Part shown: piece by piece, positions 11,901-22,677 of the stretch
Layout: every line of letters begins with the position of its first letter
Numbering within the stretch: the stretch's first letter is position 1
NCBI RefSeq assembly: GCF_003286085.1
Contig: NW_020825289.1
Location: 21,540,001-21,604,000, forward strand
Length of the DNA: 64,000 bases
Direction of reading: 5' to 3'
From: Drosophila persimilis
Lineage: Eukaryota; Arthropoda; Insecta; Diptera; Drosophilidae
Translations under genes and position numbers: made by a program
Notes under the pieces: model-generated
Told to the model about the DNA's origin: nothing
The model's database searches: none
Seen by the model: only the letters and a program-made list of their open reading frames with translations

Positions 11901-14900
11901 ACGTTCCGGGCTCTGGTAGGAATCGGCGAGGCCTCGTACAGCACGATAGCACCAACGATAATATCGGACCTCTTCGTGGACCACATGCGCTCCAAGATGC
12001 TGGCGATGTTCTACTTTGCCATTCCCGTCGGCTCCGGTATGGGGTAAGTTCTATGACCCACAGAAGCGGCAGTAACGGTAGCTGGAAAGTCTTATCAGTG
12101 GATCGTCTGGGTGTTGCGTCTTCGACTTTGTCACTCATCGAGAATCCGTTATCAGCTGCTGACAACAGCAGATCGGGTGCAAAGTTTGTCTTGGGGCTCG
12201 ACTCAAGGGGATGCTCTAATCAGCGTAGCGTGAGAAAAGTCACGTGACTTCACCCGGATCACCTTCAATTAAAAGTGGAACTGGAAACTGGAATTGAAAT
12301 TGATTTACTTTTGGAACGAAGAGATGGCTTGGCCTTAATTCAATTAAAGTGGGGTCAATTGGGAGGGGGGCCTGTTGCGTTGATTGAAATTTATGCGCCG
12401 CGCCAATTGGCAGCCAATGCAATGGCGGACCAAGAGTCAACTAATCGCAATCAACTCTAATATGCTCTCTTCTACCCTCCAGATATATTGTCGGCTCGAA
12501 GACGGCTCACCTGGCCAACAACTGGCGCTGGGCGCTGCGCGTGACCCCCATCCTGGGCGTGGCTGCAGTCCTGCTGATTATGCTGATCAAGGATCCGGAG
12601 CGCGGCCAAAGCGAGGGCTCCCACAGCATGGAGGCCACCTCCTACAAAAAGGACATCAAGGAGCTGCTCAAGAACCGCTCGTTCATGCTCTCCACGGCCG
12701 GATTCACGTGCGTGGCCTTTGTGGCCGGAGCCCTGTCCTGGTGGGGACCCTCCTTCATCTACCTAGGCATGAAGATGCAGCCGGGCAACGAGAACATCGT
12801 TCAGGACGAGTAAGTGTACAATCCTCCCCCTGCTTCCCTGCCCCCAATGTCCCCAAAATTCCCAAATCGAGCTCGGCGCCTTATACCTTTACCTCTGGTT
12901 CTATCATCGAAGCATCTCGTACAAGTTCGGAATAGTGGCGATGGTGGCGGGCCTAATCGGAGTCCCGATGGGCTCCGTGCTCGCCCAGCGACTGCGCAGT
13001 CGCATGGAGAACTGTGACCCGTACATCTGTGCCGGAGGACTACTGGTATCCGCGCCCATGGTGTTTGCTGCTCTGGTGGTGTCGCGGACGAGCGGATCGC
13101 TGTGCTTCTTCTTCGTGTTTCTGGCCCAGGTGGCCCTCAACCTGTGCTGGTCCATTGTGGCCGACATTCTGCTGGTAAGCTGGCCGAAAAGCGTTTCTTA
13201 ACAGAAGCAACAGCAACAAAAGCAGCCACAGCAACGAAAGCCGATTACTAATGCGCCCGTCCCCAAGGCCCCAAGCTCGCAGAACAGTCTTTACTATCCG
13301 CCTAAGCTTTCTTTCAAATACTAACCTGTTTTATCCCTCCAATTCCAAAATTTTCCCCCCCAATCCCAGCGTTGCATTCAATTTCGGAGTGATCACAATG
13401 TTGGCGGGCCTGTTGGGCGTGCCGCTGGGCTCGTTCTTGTCACAGTATCTGGTGAAGCGATACCAATCCGCGGATCCGGTGATCTGCGCCTTTGGCCTGC
13501 TGCTCAGCGCCCCGCTTCTGTTCGGCGCCTGCCTGATGGTGTCTTCGCACGAGCTGGGCACCTATTTGCTAATATTTTTCGGACAGTTAGCTTTAAATTT
13601 GAATTGGGCGGTTGTGGCGGACATCTTGCTGGTAAGCCGAGAGGGAGAGACACCTACCTCCTCCAAAAATTTCTCCAGTCTTGCTTTTGTAATTTTGCAC
13701 TCACTTTTTGTTTAAATATCAGTATCGTAACTGTAATTACAACACGTACGACACGTAATCTTAATATTAACTTTTTACTGTTATAATGAGAACACTATCA
13801 CCCACCCACACACACACACACACACGCACAGCATGCTTACACTCACACTCTAACCAATATACATTTTTATGTTCTTCTCCTCCGCATCCTGTCTTACCGG
13901 TGGTGGTCGTTGTCCCTGTCAGAGAGAGCCTAAAAGGAGTATTAACTCTCGGGAGTGGTACTGACTTAATAGCCCCTTAAATGGTGCACATTTCAAAAAC
14001 CTTACATTTATTATGATATTCTAGTCTGGATATCTTATTCAAAGATCTTTTACCTTAAACTTATATTTCCCTTAAAGATGTGGCTTTTTTGCAACTATCT
14101 TAAAGCTGATAAATGCACTGTCCCTTTTTTTCCCTTGTACCCCCCAGAGAGAGAGAGTTGACATTTCTTCTTATTACTTTTCTTCTTCTTTCTATGTAAT
14201 AAACGTAAAGCTCATCTTTATTCTTTTATATTCTGCTCCTTGGCATTTTCCACCCCTCTACGCCAGCTGATGGTTGTCTGGGGGTGAAAGAAAGTGTGCC
14301 TGCCACCCCCAGACACTTGCAACTTGGAATAAATTTCATCACACTCAACCCCCCAATGGGTAATGGGATGGCAACCTTATTACAGTCCCACATGGCACAC
14401 ATCCCACAAGTGCAAGCCAACGCGTCATACCCCCATAACCCCCAAACCCCCATGAAGATAAAATGTCGAAATTTTCGTATTTATATTGTACGCTTCTGTC
14501 TGGCAGTTTTTGGGGTTATCTGCACTGGCGAGTCACGTTTGCTGGCTGCCAACTGATAAGCGAGAGATAGTCGCACTTTAGTCACACATATAGATACGTA
14601 CTAGTAGATACTCTGTCAATCAGATATTGGTTGGTTCTTGATTACTTTGATTTCGGTACGATTCGATAAAGAACCTTTAACGAAAGCTGATAAGCAGAAT
14701 TCATCATCGATTCGATAGTAGATTTATGATTAAGTGAACTACTTACATACATACATATATGGTATACCTAATTCAAGATCTGATCTTATGTTTGATACTT
14801 GACCCAATTCGACCCTGAAGGGGTATTTCCATTTCAGATAATGATATAATCCATATCTTGCGATATTAAACTTCTTATCTGTGCTCTACTTCAGAACTCG

Positions 14901-17305
14901 AGTCATACAATTTCCACCACTTAAACTTAGCTAAGAGCCATAGGCATCTATAAGATTTCTACTTGGGAGCTTCGTCTGCCTTGTGAATGGTCAGGGAGAG
15001 CTGTTTAAACAGCTGATGTGCGCAACCTATGCGCCAAGATAGTGGATATTACTCGTTGTATATAAGTATATATTCGTACTGAGTCCAAAGCCACTTGAGT
15101 ACTCGCAGACGTAATACTTTCAAGTGGTATGTATGTTATGTGGCCTGTTCTAAATTTGGCAGTACGTCAGACCACACTAAACATATGTATGTATGTGTAT
15201 ATACTATACGTACACCCCTCTCAATGCATTATACTATTTTATTTTATTTGGTTCCGAGTCTCTTTTTTACCACGCACTTGATTTGAGTGTGTGCTTCTCG
15301 CTTTTTTGTTGCCTTTTTGGCATTGCAAAATGATTCCGTTCCGTGACAAAAATAAGCAATCGAAAATGATTATCTAACCCAAAAGAGACCCAATGGTAGT
15401 GGTCCCACCCGAGGGTGGCGCTATTTTAATTGGTTCAGATAAGGAGCTTTGATTAGAAATCGGGTTTATCTAGCGTTTTCACTGGAATGAGAATGGAATG
15501 ACCTACACCAAAGTTAGATCTTTCGAGAATGTCTGCCGAAATCTTAGGTTTGCTTTGCATAATTTCTGCTTCCGCTTTAGCACACATCTAAAAAACACAC
15601 ACGCGCAGACCTCCCAACACACACACACACTCACTATTGTAATTATAACAGTAAAAACTTAATTTTGCTTGAAAGAAACTCGAAAGTTAATCCATCAAAA
15701 TTGGTAGATCAACAAAACAATGCCACAATCAAACAATTCAAGGACTTTCCACCCAGTAGTCGATGTCCGTATATCCTTCAATGCCCATCGGCATTATATA
15801 GAGAGCCGTAGCGGTAAATTCTACATGTCGAAAGTACCGCTAGCAGCGCCAGAACTGTTCCCAGGCGCACGCTCGCCCAGTGTTCCCAAATGCCGCCATT
15901 GTTGACACGAACCTGCACGCGAATTGGGGTGGGAGCCCGTTCCTTGTCCCCCGCATTCGCAAGTGGCTCCATCTGTGGCGAGCTTTTGGCAGCATCGCAG
16001 CTTGTTTGATTGTGGCTGCTTCTTGCACACACATACACGTACTCTAGAACTCACGCACACTACGCACCCTAATCGATTTGATTAACAATTTTTGGTTGTG
16101 GTCTTGGCTTAAAAATTATATTGCTTTGTTTTGTTTTGATGTTGTTGTTGGTAAAACCGCTGTTGGCTTAAATTAAACATTGATCGATCAAAATTAAACT
16201 AATATATATATTTTCCCTCGTGATCCAGTATGTAGTGGTGCCTACGCGTCGTTCCACGGCGGAGGCCTTCCAAATACTCATCTCCCACGCCCTGGGCGAT
16301 GCCGGCAGTCCCTATCTTGTGGGAGCGGTAAGTTTTAGGATCTCTTACCTGTGGAAACCCATTCCTTATACCTATGCATATGCTTATTTGTACCCTTTTC
16401 AGATGTCGGAGGTCATCATGAAGCATCTGCGCAAGCATCCCGACGCCTCAGGATTGACAAATGAACTGCAAAGCATGTCCCAGGTTCTGGAGGCGCAACT
16501 CGTCAATGCCACGGAAGTGGCCACGAAAGTGGCCTCGGAGGCTATCCAATCGTTACAAACGAATCTAACAAAGTCAGCTGACAAGCTGGCAGAACAAGTG
16601 GGTTTTGGAAGTTCTTTCTATACTGGACTATCTTAACTTTTGCTATTCCCGCAGTTTACGGAACTCGAGCAGTTTGAGGGACTTCAGTACGCGCTGTTCT
16701 CCACCAGCTTCGTGGAGGTGCTGGGCGGTATCTTCTTCCTGTTCACCGCCTGCTTCATACTCAAGGACAAATACAAGGCCGCACAACGTGTAGCTGGTAA
16801 GGATCACCCATGAGTCCGATGTTCTAGCACATGTGTCCTCTATCTATCTCGTGGGCAATCTTCTGTCAATTTCGGTTCTTTTGTTTGATTCTGTTGGTTT
16901 CGGCAGGCGATAAGGGACTAGCAGTGGCAGCGAAAGACGTCGAGTCTGTCAATTCGGACTGTCTCGTCCTGTACACTGACATTGCCCTGCGGGAACGCGC
17001 GTGATAGTGCAAGGCGCTCTCGAAATAAAACTATTTTGGCCTCAGATCCCATAAGGTGGGTTCCTCTAAATTCTCGTTTCGTTATACGTTCTGTTCTGCG
17101 TGCCTTTCATCGTTCAGCGTTGCGTTCTACTAATCCGACATGACCGCAAGGCCTGCCCTAACATCCAAATTGTCCACAGTCCTCAGACATAGCTTTTCAT
17201 ATGTGTTCCTTCGCTTAATGGGATATATCTAATGAATTGTATTTCTTTCTCGATTTTACAGATGCTCAGGATCAGCACCAGCAGCGGGGCAACCAGATTG
17301 CCTAA
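5970..17305 (+). CDS. spin: Spinster, lysosomal MFS transporter (SPNS family)
   Basis: Exons: 5970-6318, 11686-12043, 12483-12809, then 12913-13174 or 13370-13631, 16229-16327, 16403-16597, 16655-16796, then 16907-17004 or 17262-17305; all phases agree. The protein is 609 or 591 residues, near the family length. The N-terminus is low complexity, ending in an MFS start (CFVNLINYMDRFTIAG) continued by GVLKDVQNDFQIGNDSAGLLQT, with GYLGDRYSRP as the signature loop, and about a dozen hydrophobic segments follow. Spinster acts in late endosomes and lysosomes, exporting lipid or sugar products; loss alters BMP signalling, synapse growth and courtship receptivity (known biology). ATG 5970 is used because MSQK..SYQPLPTAA matches my memory of the fly N-terminus; ATG 6027 lies in frame downstream. 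Confidence 0.96.
6319..11685 (+). other. spin: Large first intron of spin (5.4 kb)
   Basis: Begins gtaagt directly after the first transmembrane segment and ends in ttgcag before GVLKDV. It contains simple sequence (TC run at about 9942-9968; CA run near 10500), one INE-1-like fragment near 8.0 kb, and only short non-coding-looking ORFs. I see no nested gene or RNA gene. Confidence 0.75.
7994..8107. mobile_element. INE-1/DINE-1-like Helentron fragment
   Basis: Contains 'tacccttgaaagcagggtat' followed by 'tatagctttgatcagg' and closes with 'ggcaagggtata'. This resembles the conserved head of INE-1/DINE-1 elements (TATACCCTTGCAGAGGGTATTATGATTTTG) by memory. It is short and non-autonomous. Confidence 0.55.
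12913..13631 (+). other. spin: Mutually exclusive duplicated exons 4A and 4B of spin
   Basis: Exon 4A is 12913-13174 and exon 4B is 13370-13631. Both are exactly 262 nt, enter in phase 2 and leave in phase 0. They encode homologous versions of the same two-to-three-helix block: ISYKFGIVAMVAG versus VAFNFGVITMLAG at the start, and VALNLCWSIVADILL versus LALNLNWAVVADILL at the end. Including both would insert an extra block of membrane segments, so one is chosen per transcript. Alternative spin isoforms are known in D. melanogaster. Confidence 0.9.
13632..16228 (+). other. spin: Spin intron after exon 4B
   Basis: AT-rich 2.6-kb intron with CA-rich microsatellites near 13803 and 15613. I found no third copy of exon 4. 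A GC-rich patch at about 15830-16020 is open on the minus strand; see findings. Otherwise nothing recognisable. Confidence 0.6.
17024..17029 (+). terminator. spin: Proximal polyadenylation signal for spin terminal exon 8A
   Basis: AATAAA starts 20 bases after the TGA (17002-17004) of terminal exon 16907-17004. Use of this site would end transcripts with the GDKGLAVAA.. tail before exon 8B at 17262. Confidence 0.65.
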
Positions 17306-17711
17306 TACCAGCCTATACTGGAAGTTATGCTGCGCACTCAGAGCACTGATGGCATTTTGGGTGAACTCATACTGACTGAAAATCATCTTTAATTTAATCT
17401 CCACACACACACGCACACCACGGATTGGTTTCATTTGGAATTTGGATAATGTGTAGACCTACGTAGGATACATGCTCAATATTCTATCAGAAGGGAAAGG
17501 ACAGATAGCCACGACATCCATACATACCTAAACAGTTCAGTTATGTAGATATATACATACATACACTCTCAATCATCCACTCCCAAACTCGCGAGTCATA
17601 TACTTTTTAATTGGTTCATTTTACCTGTAAACGATAATTTACGTAGTCGTAGATAGACCTAGCTCTGGTATTTTAGTCTAAAGAAAAATTAAAATGGAAA
17701 AAAAAATACAA

Positions 17712-17717
17712 AATAAA
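17712..17717 (+). terminator. spin: Distal polyadenylation signal for spin
   Basis: AATAAA about 0.4 kb after the TAA of terminal exon 17262-17305, within an A-rich stretch; fits transcripts ending in the short QQRGNQIA tail. Confidence 0.5.
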
Positions 17718-18535
17718 ACAAGCAAACACTTCATGCGATTTCGAGGATGTTCTCCATTAGGCGGCCACTGCTCTCCTCTCCAATCAAGACCGAAACTGTT
17801 GTAAATAGTTCAAGAACCCTATCCTATTAAGTGGCAGAAGCACCGAACCGCACGGATTATCTCAGGCAACGTATGGAACGCATGGAGTGTCGATTGTTGC
17901 GATATTTATATATAATAAGCTACACATTTAGAGTATAATATATGAATACATTTGATTTGTAAATATTGATACGCATTGGGCCATTGTATAAGTGCATAGT
18001 CTCTATAGATAATCAATCTAATCGTAATTCTGTAATTTTATTTTAACTATAACCTTAATCGTAATCTTAACTCTAGATAGATTTGTGTAACAAATTGAAT
18101 GAAATATCTGCACCCTCAACTATTACTGAATATTACAAGCTAACTATTTAAACAAATGGAAGAAATCCTTTTAGCTACAGAATTAATCTTCTGGGATCAT
18201 ATATGTTTTTGATGTTAACTCTTAGTCCAATGTTAGCCACTTCAAACTGAAATAGAAAGCGACAAAAAGACTGCAAATAATCAAAATCGATATTCGTCTT
18301 AGGAATAACCCAAAGATAGGGCAAACAAATATGTGACAAATATGATTTGACAATTGAGGACTACTGGGGCAATAAAGAATTTTCAAAAAAATAATACCCA
18401 ATGTACTTATTTCATTTGAGATTGACAACCCAGCCCGGCTGATAAGCGGACTAGTCTGCATCGGACCATATGTATATGTTACATGTAAAATATATACATA
18501 TATGTATTTTATATTCATTGATAAGAAATACTTAT
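17718..18535. other. Intergenic stretch downstream of spin
   Basis: AT-rich sequence. The minus-strand open stretch 18222-18518 has start-like TTG/ATG codons but no splice signals or family match. No gene supported; the right end must hold the promoter of the small ORF at 18536. Confidence 0.5.
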
Positions 18536-18875
18536 ATGCGAATCAGTGATCAGTTCAATGCGGAGCTGATGAAAGCAGAGCCAGGTGTCGACAGCGAATC
18601 TCCGGAAGAGTTAGCAGCGAAGGCAGCCGCCGACTATTGTCCGCCCGTCAAATGGGCTGCCATGGGCCTTCCATTTGGGAATGGTTACTTTATTCCCATG
18701 GATTCCAACAAAACTTATCCACTTCTTCACGATGGATGCTCGTCTCCGTATGTGTTTGTAGTCTTTTCTATAGCACCGAACTGGTTTTTTTTTTTTTTTA
18801 TTTAACCAATGGATCAGCGAAGAATATATGAAGAAATATAAACGAAGCAACTCCTGCAATATATACAAGGGATGA
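18536..18875 (+). CDS. Small unrecognised protein, 89 residues
   Basis: Two exons: 18536-18747 and 18818-18875. The intron starts gtatgt, has a long T run and ends gatcag; joining it keeps frame across SSP|EEYMKK. The protein has an acidic alanine-rich start, then a tryptophan/glycine/proline-rich core (WAAMGLPFGNGYF) and a lysine-rich end with three or four cysteines. No family is recognised. The ATG at 18536 is the first plausible one; an in-frame ATG at 18470 would add a low-complexity stretch. Its TGA (18873-18875) overlaps the ATG of the next ORF, so the pair could share one mRNA. An upstream exon with a different start is possible. Confidence 0.5.
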
Positions 18876-19356
18876 GAGCTTTCATAAATATAGCACTACT
18901 TTTAATTGTTATAAACTGTACGGGTGACATCAGCGTACATACTTGTTTGCGTCGCTTGCACTCGAAACTCTCGGCATTCCGGAATGTTTATACGATACCC
19001 AATTCAATAAAAAACTGAAATCCTTCCCATACAATTTCGTCAATTTATAGCTTATAAGAGAAGTGCGAGTGACACTTAAATGCGAGAATCTGGCGGCAGT
19101 GGATGATTGGATGGGAAAAGAATTCTCGAGCACAAACAATCTTGACCATCGGAAACCAAGCGACCAAAACATTCTTCTCCACTTTAAACCATTAAAGATT
19201 CTAACTTTTGAGTATCAGGCACCAGACGGCATATGTTACAAGCCCAAGACAAGGACCATAGTAAGATGAGTAACGCCCATAAATTTCAATTGTTATATGC
19301 AGCAAGGTTCTTTGAAGGCACCCCGCTCGTACAAATTAGAGAGTTTCCAAATCTAA
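18872..19356 (+). CDS. Small putative secreted protein; exon model uncertain
   Basis: ATG 18872 starts a signal-peptide-like sequence (MRAFINIALLLIVINCTG). Without splicing the frame stops at 19018. A phase-0 model joins 18872-18934 (donor gtacat) to 19051-19260 (acceptor atttatag), reading SLIREVRVTLKCENLAAVDDW, then either runs to TGA 19269 or uses gtaagatgag at 19261 and ttatatgcag at 19302 to a last exon ending in TAA 19354-19356. The second intron would be only 42 nt, near the fly minimum. The skipped segment 18935-19050 is itself open in another frame up to a TAG at 19048, so a decayed gene with a frameshift and a nonsense codon is the alternative. No family recognised. Confidence 0.35.
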
Positions 19357-20975
19357 AAATAGAATATATTTCCGTGTGTGAGTACGACAGAACCTGCAAG
19401 TACGTAGTAGTTGCGAGCCACAAATCCACAAATCTTTATCCAAAAATGTATTTACTGGAGGGAACGAAAATCCTTTTGCACTACATATCACGACTGGACA
19501 CTATTTATATCAATTAATGTGCCATTCGTCTAAATTAATAGGAACCAAACTTCTTGGGTACGAAGTTGCCGCCGTACCCATCCTCACTTCCTCGCAGAAA
19601 TTGTTGCGTTATCGCACGGAAGCAGCAGCATGCAGCTTATAAGCCTATTACACGCTTCAGCATCCACCAATGAGTCGATGCTCTAATAAAAGGATATCTG
19701 CAGGAGTTGCACCCATCCGCTGTCCAGCGCACCCAACTTCTTGAGTACATGCTGTCGTATCATACATCATACAGCATCCACCCTATTTAGAACCCCTGTT
19801 AGAATTAAAATTAAGTCAATTATACGCTTGGGCTTCCATTAATGCATCAATTTCGATATGGCCAATGGGAGTTCTGCAGAAACACATGCATATATAGGCC
19901 TGTCGCCAACGAAAGGATTAATGCATGAAATGCTTCCATCCGCGGCCCAGCGGCTGACGGGCCATCAGTTTCAGATTAGTTTTCGAGGTTTCAAGACGTG
20001 CAACGTTCGATCATCCTTTCGAGCACTTCTACGATACTCCCAGCTAGTAATGAATCAAAATAATTAATAATAGCATAATTAATAATAATGGTGCACCGAA
20101 AGCACCATTAATATTGAATACATATTCCAAGTGCAAGTGAAACACGCATTCGAATCCATTCGTGAGATGGAGGGGTAAAACGGAGCCCAGAGACATAGAC
20201 ATACCAAAAGGTGCAAAAAGGTTGTTTTCCAAGCGGCATTTAATCTATTGTAATCTATTTATAAAGAGCTTTCAAAGAGCCGTTACACGACTTACATATG
20301 TACATATGTACATACATATATCCTGCGATACGACGACTCTCTTTTTATCCATCCAGACACGAACGTGCTCTCCTTCAAAGTTTGGTTGCTCTATTGCTCT
20401 TATAGTCTTCCAAAACTAGACGACAACGGACCCCTAACGGGCGGCCGGACGGACAGACAAACATACATATCAACTCGTCTACTGATGCTGATCAAGAATA
20501 TATGTATATACATATGTAAGTACATACATATGTATGGGTTGGGATACTGTTTGTGGTACCAGGGGGTCATTTCCACACCCCCGCATTGCTCCTTGGAATA
20601 GGGCAGATCTAACCCAAAAAATCATAAATATTATGTTAATTACATACATATGTACATATGTATGTATGAGTGGAAAATTGTAATTACATACATAATTATA
20701 TATGTACATACATACATATGTATGTATACATATTCATGCAGATTTTTGTTTGTAGATTTATCACACCAAACACGAAGCAAGGAGCAGCAAGCCCGTTTTA
20801 TTATTTTCCTCATTCCTCTTTCTCTCTTAAGAACTGCGCGCACTTGAAATGCACACATCCATATGTATGTACATATGTATGTATGCATGTAGACATGGTT
20901 TTGTGTATTGCCATCGCGTTCATATTTCGCTCTCTCTCTGTCTTCCTTTTCCTCTGTCTCTGATCGCTTGCGCAG
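19357..20975. other. Intergenic stretch with weak repeats and microsatellites
   Basis: An open stretch continues to 19517 in the frame that starts at 19233, and may be the true end of the previous gene. Sequence near 19550-19760 and 19810-19960 looks like diverged copies of one segment ('cttcttgggtac' versus 'cttcttgagtac'; 'attacacgcttc' versus 'attatacgcttg'; 'ccatccgc..ccagcg' twice). No convincing gene. Confidence 0.4.
20285..20890. repeat. Clusters of palindromic CATATGTACATATG microsatellite
   Basis: Five clusters of alternating catatgtacatatg/catacatatgta units near 20291-20310, 20505-20533, 20641-20668, 20702-20733 and 20860-20888. Such runs are common in Drosophila; their density here just upstream of the zinc-finger gene is notable. 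Confidence 0.65.
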
Positions 20976-21236
20976 TTTTGTTTTGTTCATTCGCTCGTCG
21001 GTGGCAGAAGGGGGAAGTTGAAAACGCAGGAGCTCAGCGCCGTTAGACGACGCGATAAAGCGTGGAATAAGCAAAGCAAAACGGAAAGAAGCGCGGAAAA
21101 CGCAACCTCAACAAACAAACAACTGTACATTTCGCGAAGCGTCTAGAGGAATTTTGTGTCAGCAAGTAAGTGGACATGTGGACCTTGGTTTATTTCAAGA
21201 AGCTTATGGTCAAAAAGTCAGTTTCAGCTGCAGAAA

Positions 21237-21749
21237 ATGGACAAAGCATCATCACAGACGGAGGCGGACTTGACTGGCCTCCACTTGGGATGCCTGCTGT
21301 GCGATAAATGTTTTGTCGGCATAGATGCGCTCCAGGAGCATCACCTGTCCCACTTTCCTTCGGTCAGCCCAGAGCCGATCCCCAAGACCCACACCTGTGA
21401 CCTGTGTGGGCGCGCGCTGCACTCGCTGCAGGAGCTAAGGAAACACTACAAGGAATACCACGAGGCCCTTGTTAGCACGGAATCGCGTACGGGCGAGTTT
21501 TTCGAGTGCGATCGTTGCGCCAAATACTTCGTCCTAAGGGACTATCTCAACCTCCACTTGAAGCTAAAGCATTCCGAGTGGGAGATCAAGAAACCAAATG
21601 ATTCAGATCATGTCCTACAGAATCCCCAAAATCTAAATTATCCACCGTACTCCGCTTATATGAACGGGTAAGTTCAGTGATGGTTCTTTCTTCACCCACT
21701 AACCCGACGTTTCGTATCTAGGACTCTGCGCACCGACTATTACGTGTAG
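21237..21749 (+). CDS. Three-finger C2H2 zinc-finger protein, 152 residues
   Basis: Coding exons 21237-21667 and 21722-21749 join in phase (gtaagt donor, ctag acceptor). A 5' UTR intron with donor gtaagt at 21170 and acceptor tttcag just before the ATG is likely. Three C2H2 units are visible: CLLCDKCF..HHLSH at about residues 19-41, HTCDLCGRAL..HYKEYH near 50-73, and FECDRCAKYF..HLKLKH near 86-110. No other domain is seen, and the tail is short and polar. C2H2 proteins of this kind usually bind DNA, though three fingers with irregular linkers could bind protein. AATAAA occurs at 21936-21941. Ortholog not identified. Confidence 0.8.
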
Positions 21750-22479
21750 GAACCTACTTCTCAAGATTGTTATTATGGAATATTATTTGATTTAAAAACC
21801 TCTGTTATTGCTTATAAACAGGCCATATCGGCACTGAATGCTAAATTACTTTATTGACGATAGATGCAATAGGGCGCATAAATCGTGCCTGCATTTCTTA
21901 TAAAATATAAAGAAATGTTGTACGAACAGTATAATAATAAAAACAATATGTGTACATATGAACTATGTATATTGTATATGTATATATTTCAAAAATCATC
22001 AGCAGTCCCATGGCACATGCTCCTGTTGAGCATCGTTGTTGATACGAAGTTAGATAAGAAGTTGCACAAGAGCAGCTCTCCCGGGGTAAACGTTTGTTCC
22101 TTTTCAAATAAAATTTACCCCAGACACCCTGTATCGGCATATGTTATGTTCTCATTTCACTTTTCGCTGACATGCGCATTTTTAACCCCCAGCCGATGTC
22201 CCGGCCGATGTCTCCACCGCTGGTGGTGAGCCCACAGAGCGGCCATCTCCGTCGATTTTTGTCATCGCTTGCTGCAGCTCTTTCTTAAAATTTTCTCGTT
22301 GGCGTTCCGTTCCTCGTAGTCTTCGTTTTGGCCTCGCTGCGTCGACCTGCTGGCCCCCGGGCCCTGTCGTCTGTTCACTTTGCAACCAGCAAAAAATAAA
22401 GGTTATCGTTGAAACTACATATTCCCAGCAATTGGCCATAGCGAAGTGGAGCTGCCTAAAAATAGCTAATCACAGACAG
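21750..22479. other. Zinc-finger 3' UTR and metro upstream region
   Basis: The first 0.2 kb is probably the zinc-finger 3' UTR, with AATAAA at 21936. The rest has no supported gene. Confidence 0.45.
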
Positions 22480-22677
22480 ACATTGAACAGTCCCGTCCCA
22501 GTGAATCGTCGTGCCTCACATGTTGTCGGTGTATGTGTGTGCGTTTGCCTGCGAGTGAAGTGGAAATCTGTTTAAAAATAAAACAACGCCGCGACGGAAA
22601 AACAGTGCCAAGTGACATCCATCAGCATCAACGATAACAAAGCCCCCAACTGCCTCTCCAGTGGACACAATCGTCAG
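22480..22677 (+). other. metro: Probable non-coding first exon of metro
   Basis: Sequence has the A-rich, CAACG/AAAACA look of fly 5' UTRs and ends in a strong donor, CAG|gtgagaag, at 22678. The next plausible acceptor is in front of the ATG-bearing exon near 24170-24234. The start of the exon is only estimated. Confidence 0.45.

Noticed and set aside
20640-21074. 144-codon minus-strand ORF upstream of the zinc-finger gene
   Set aside because: Its C-terminal part is translated catatgtacatatg microsatellite (repeated His/Met/Tyr/Ile).
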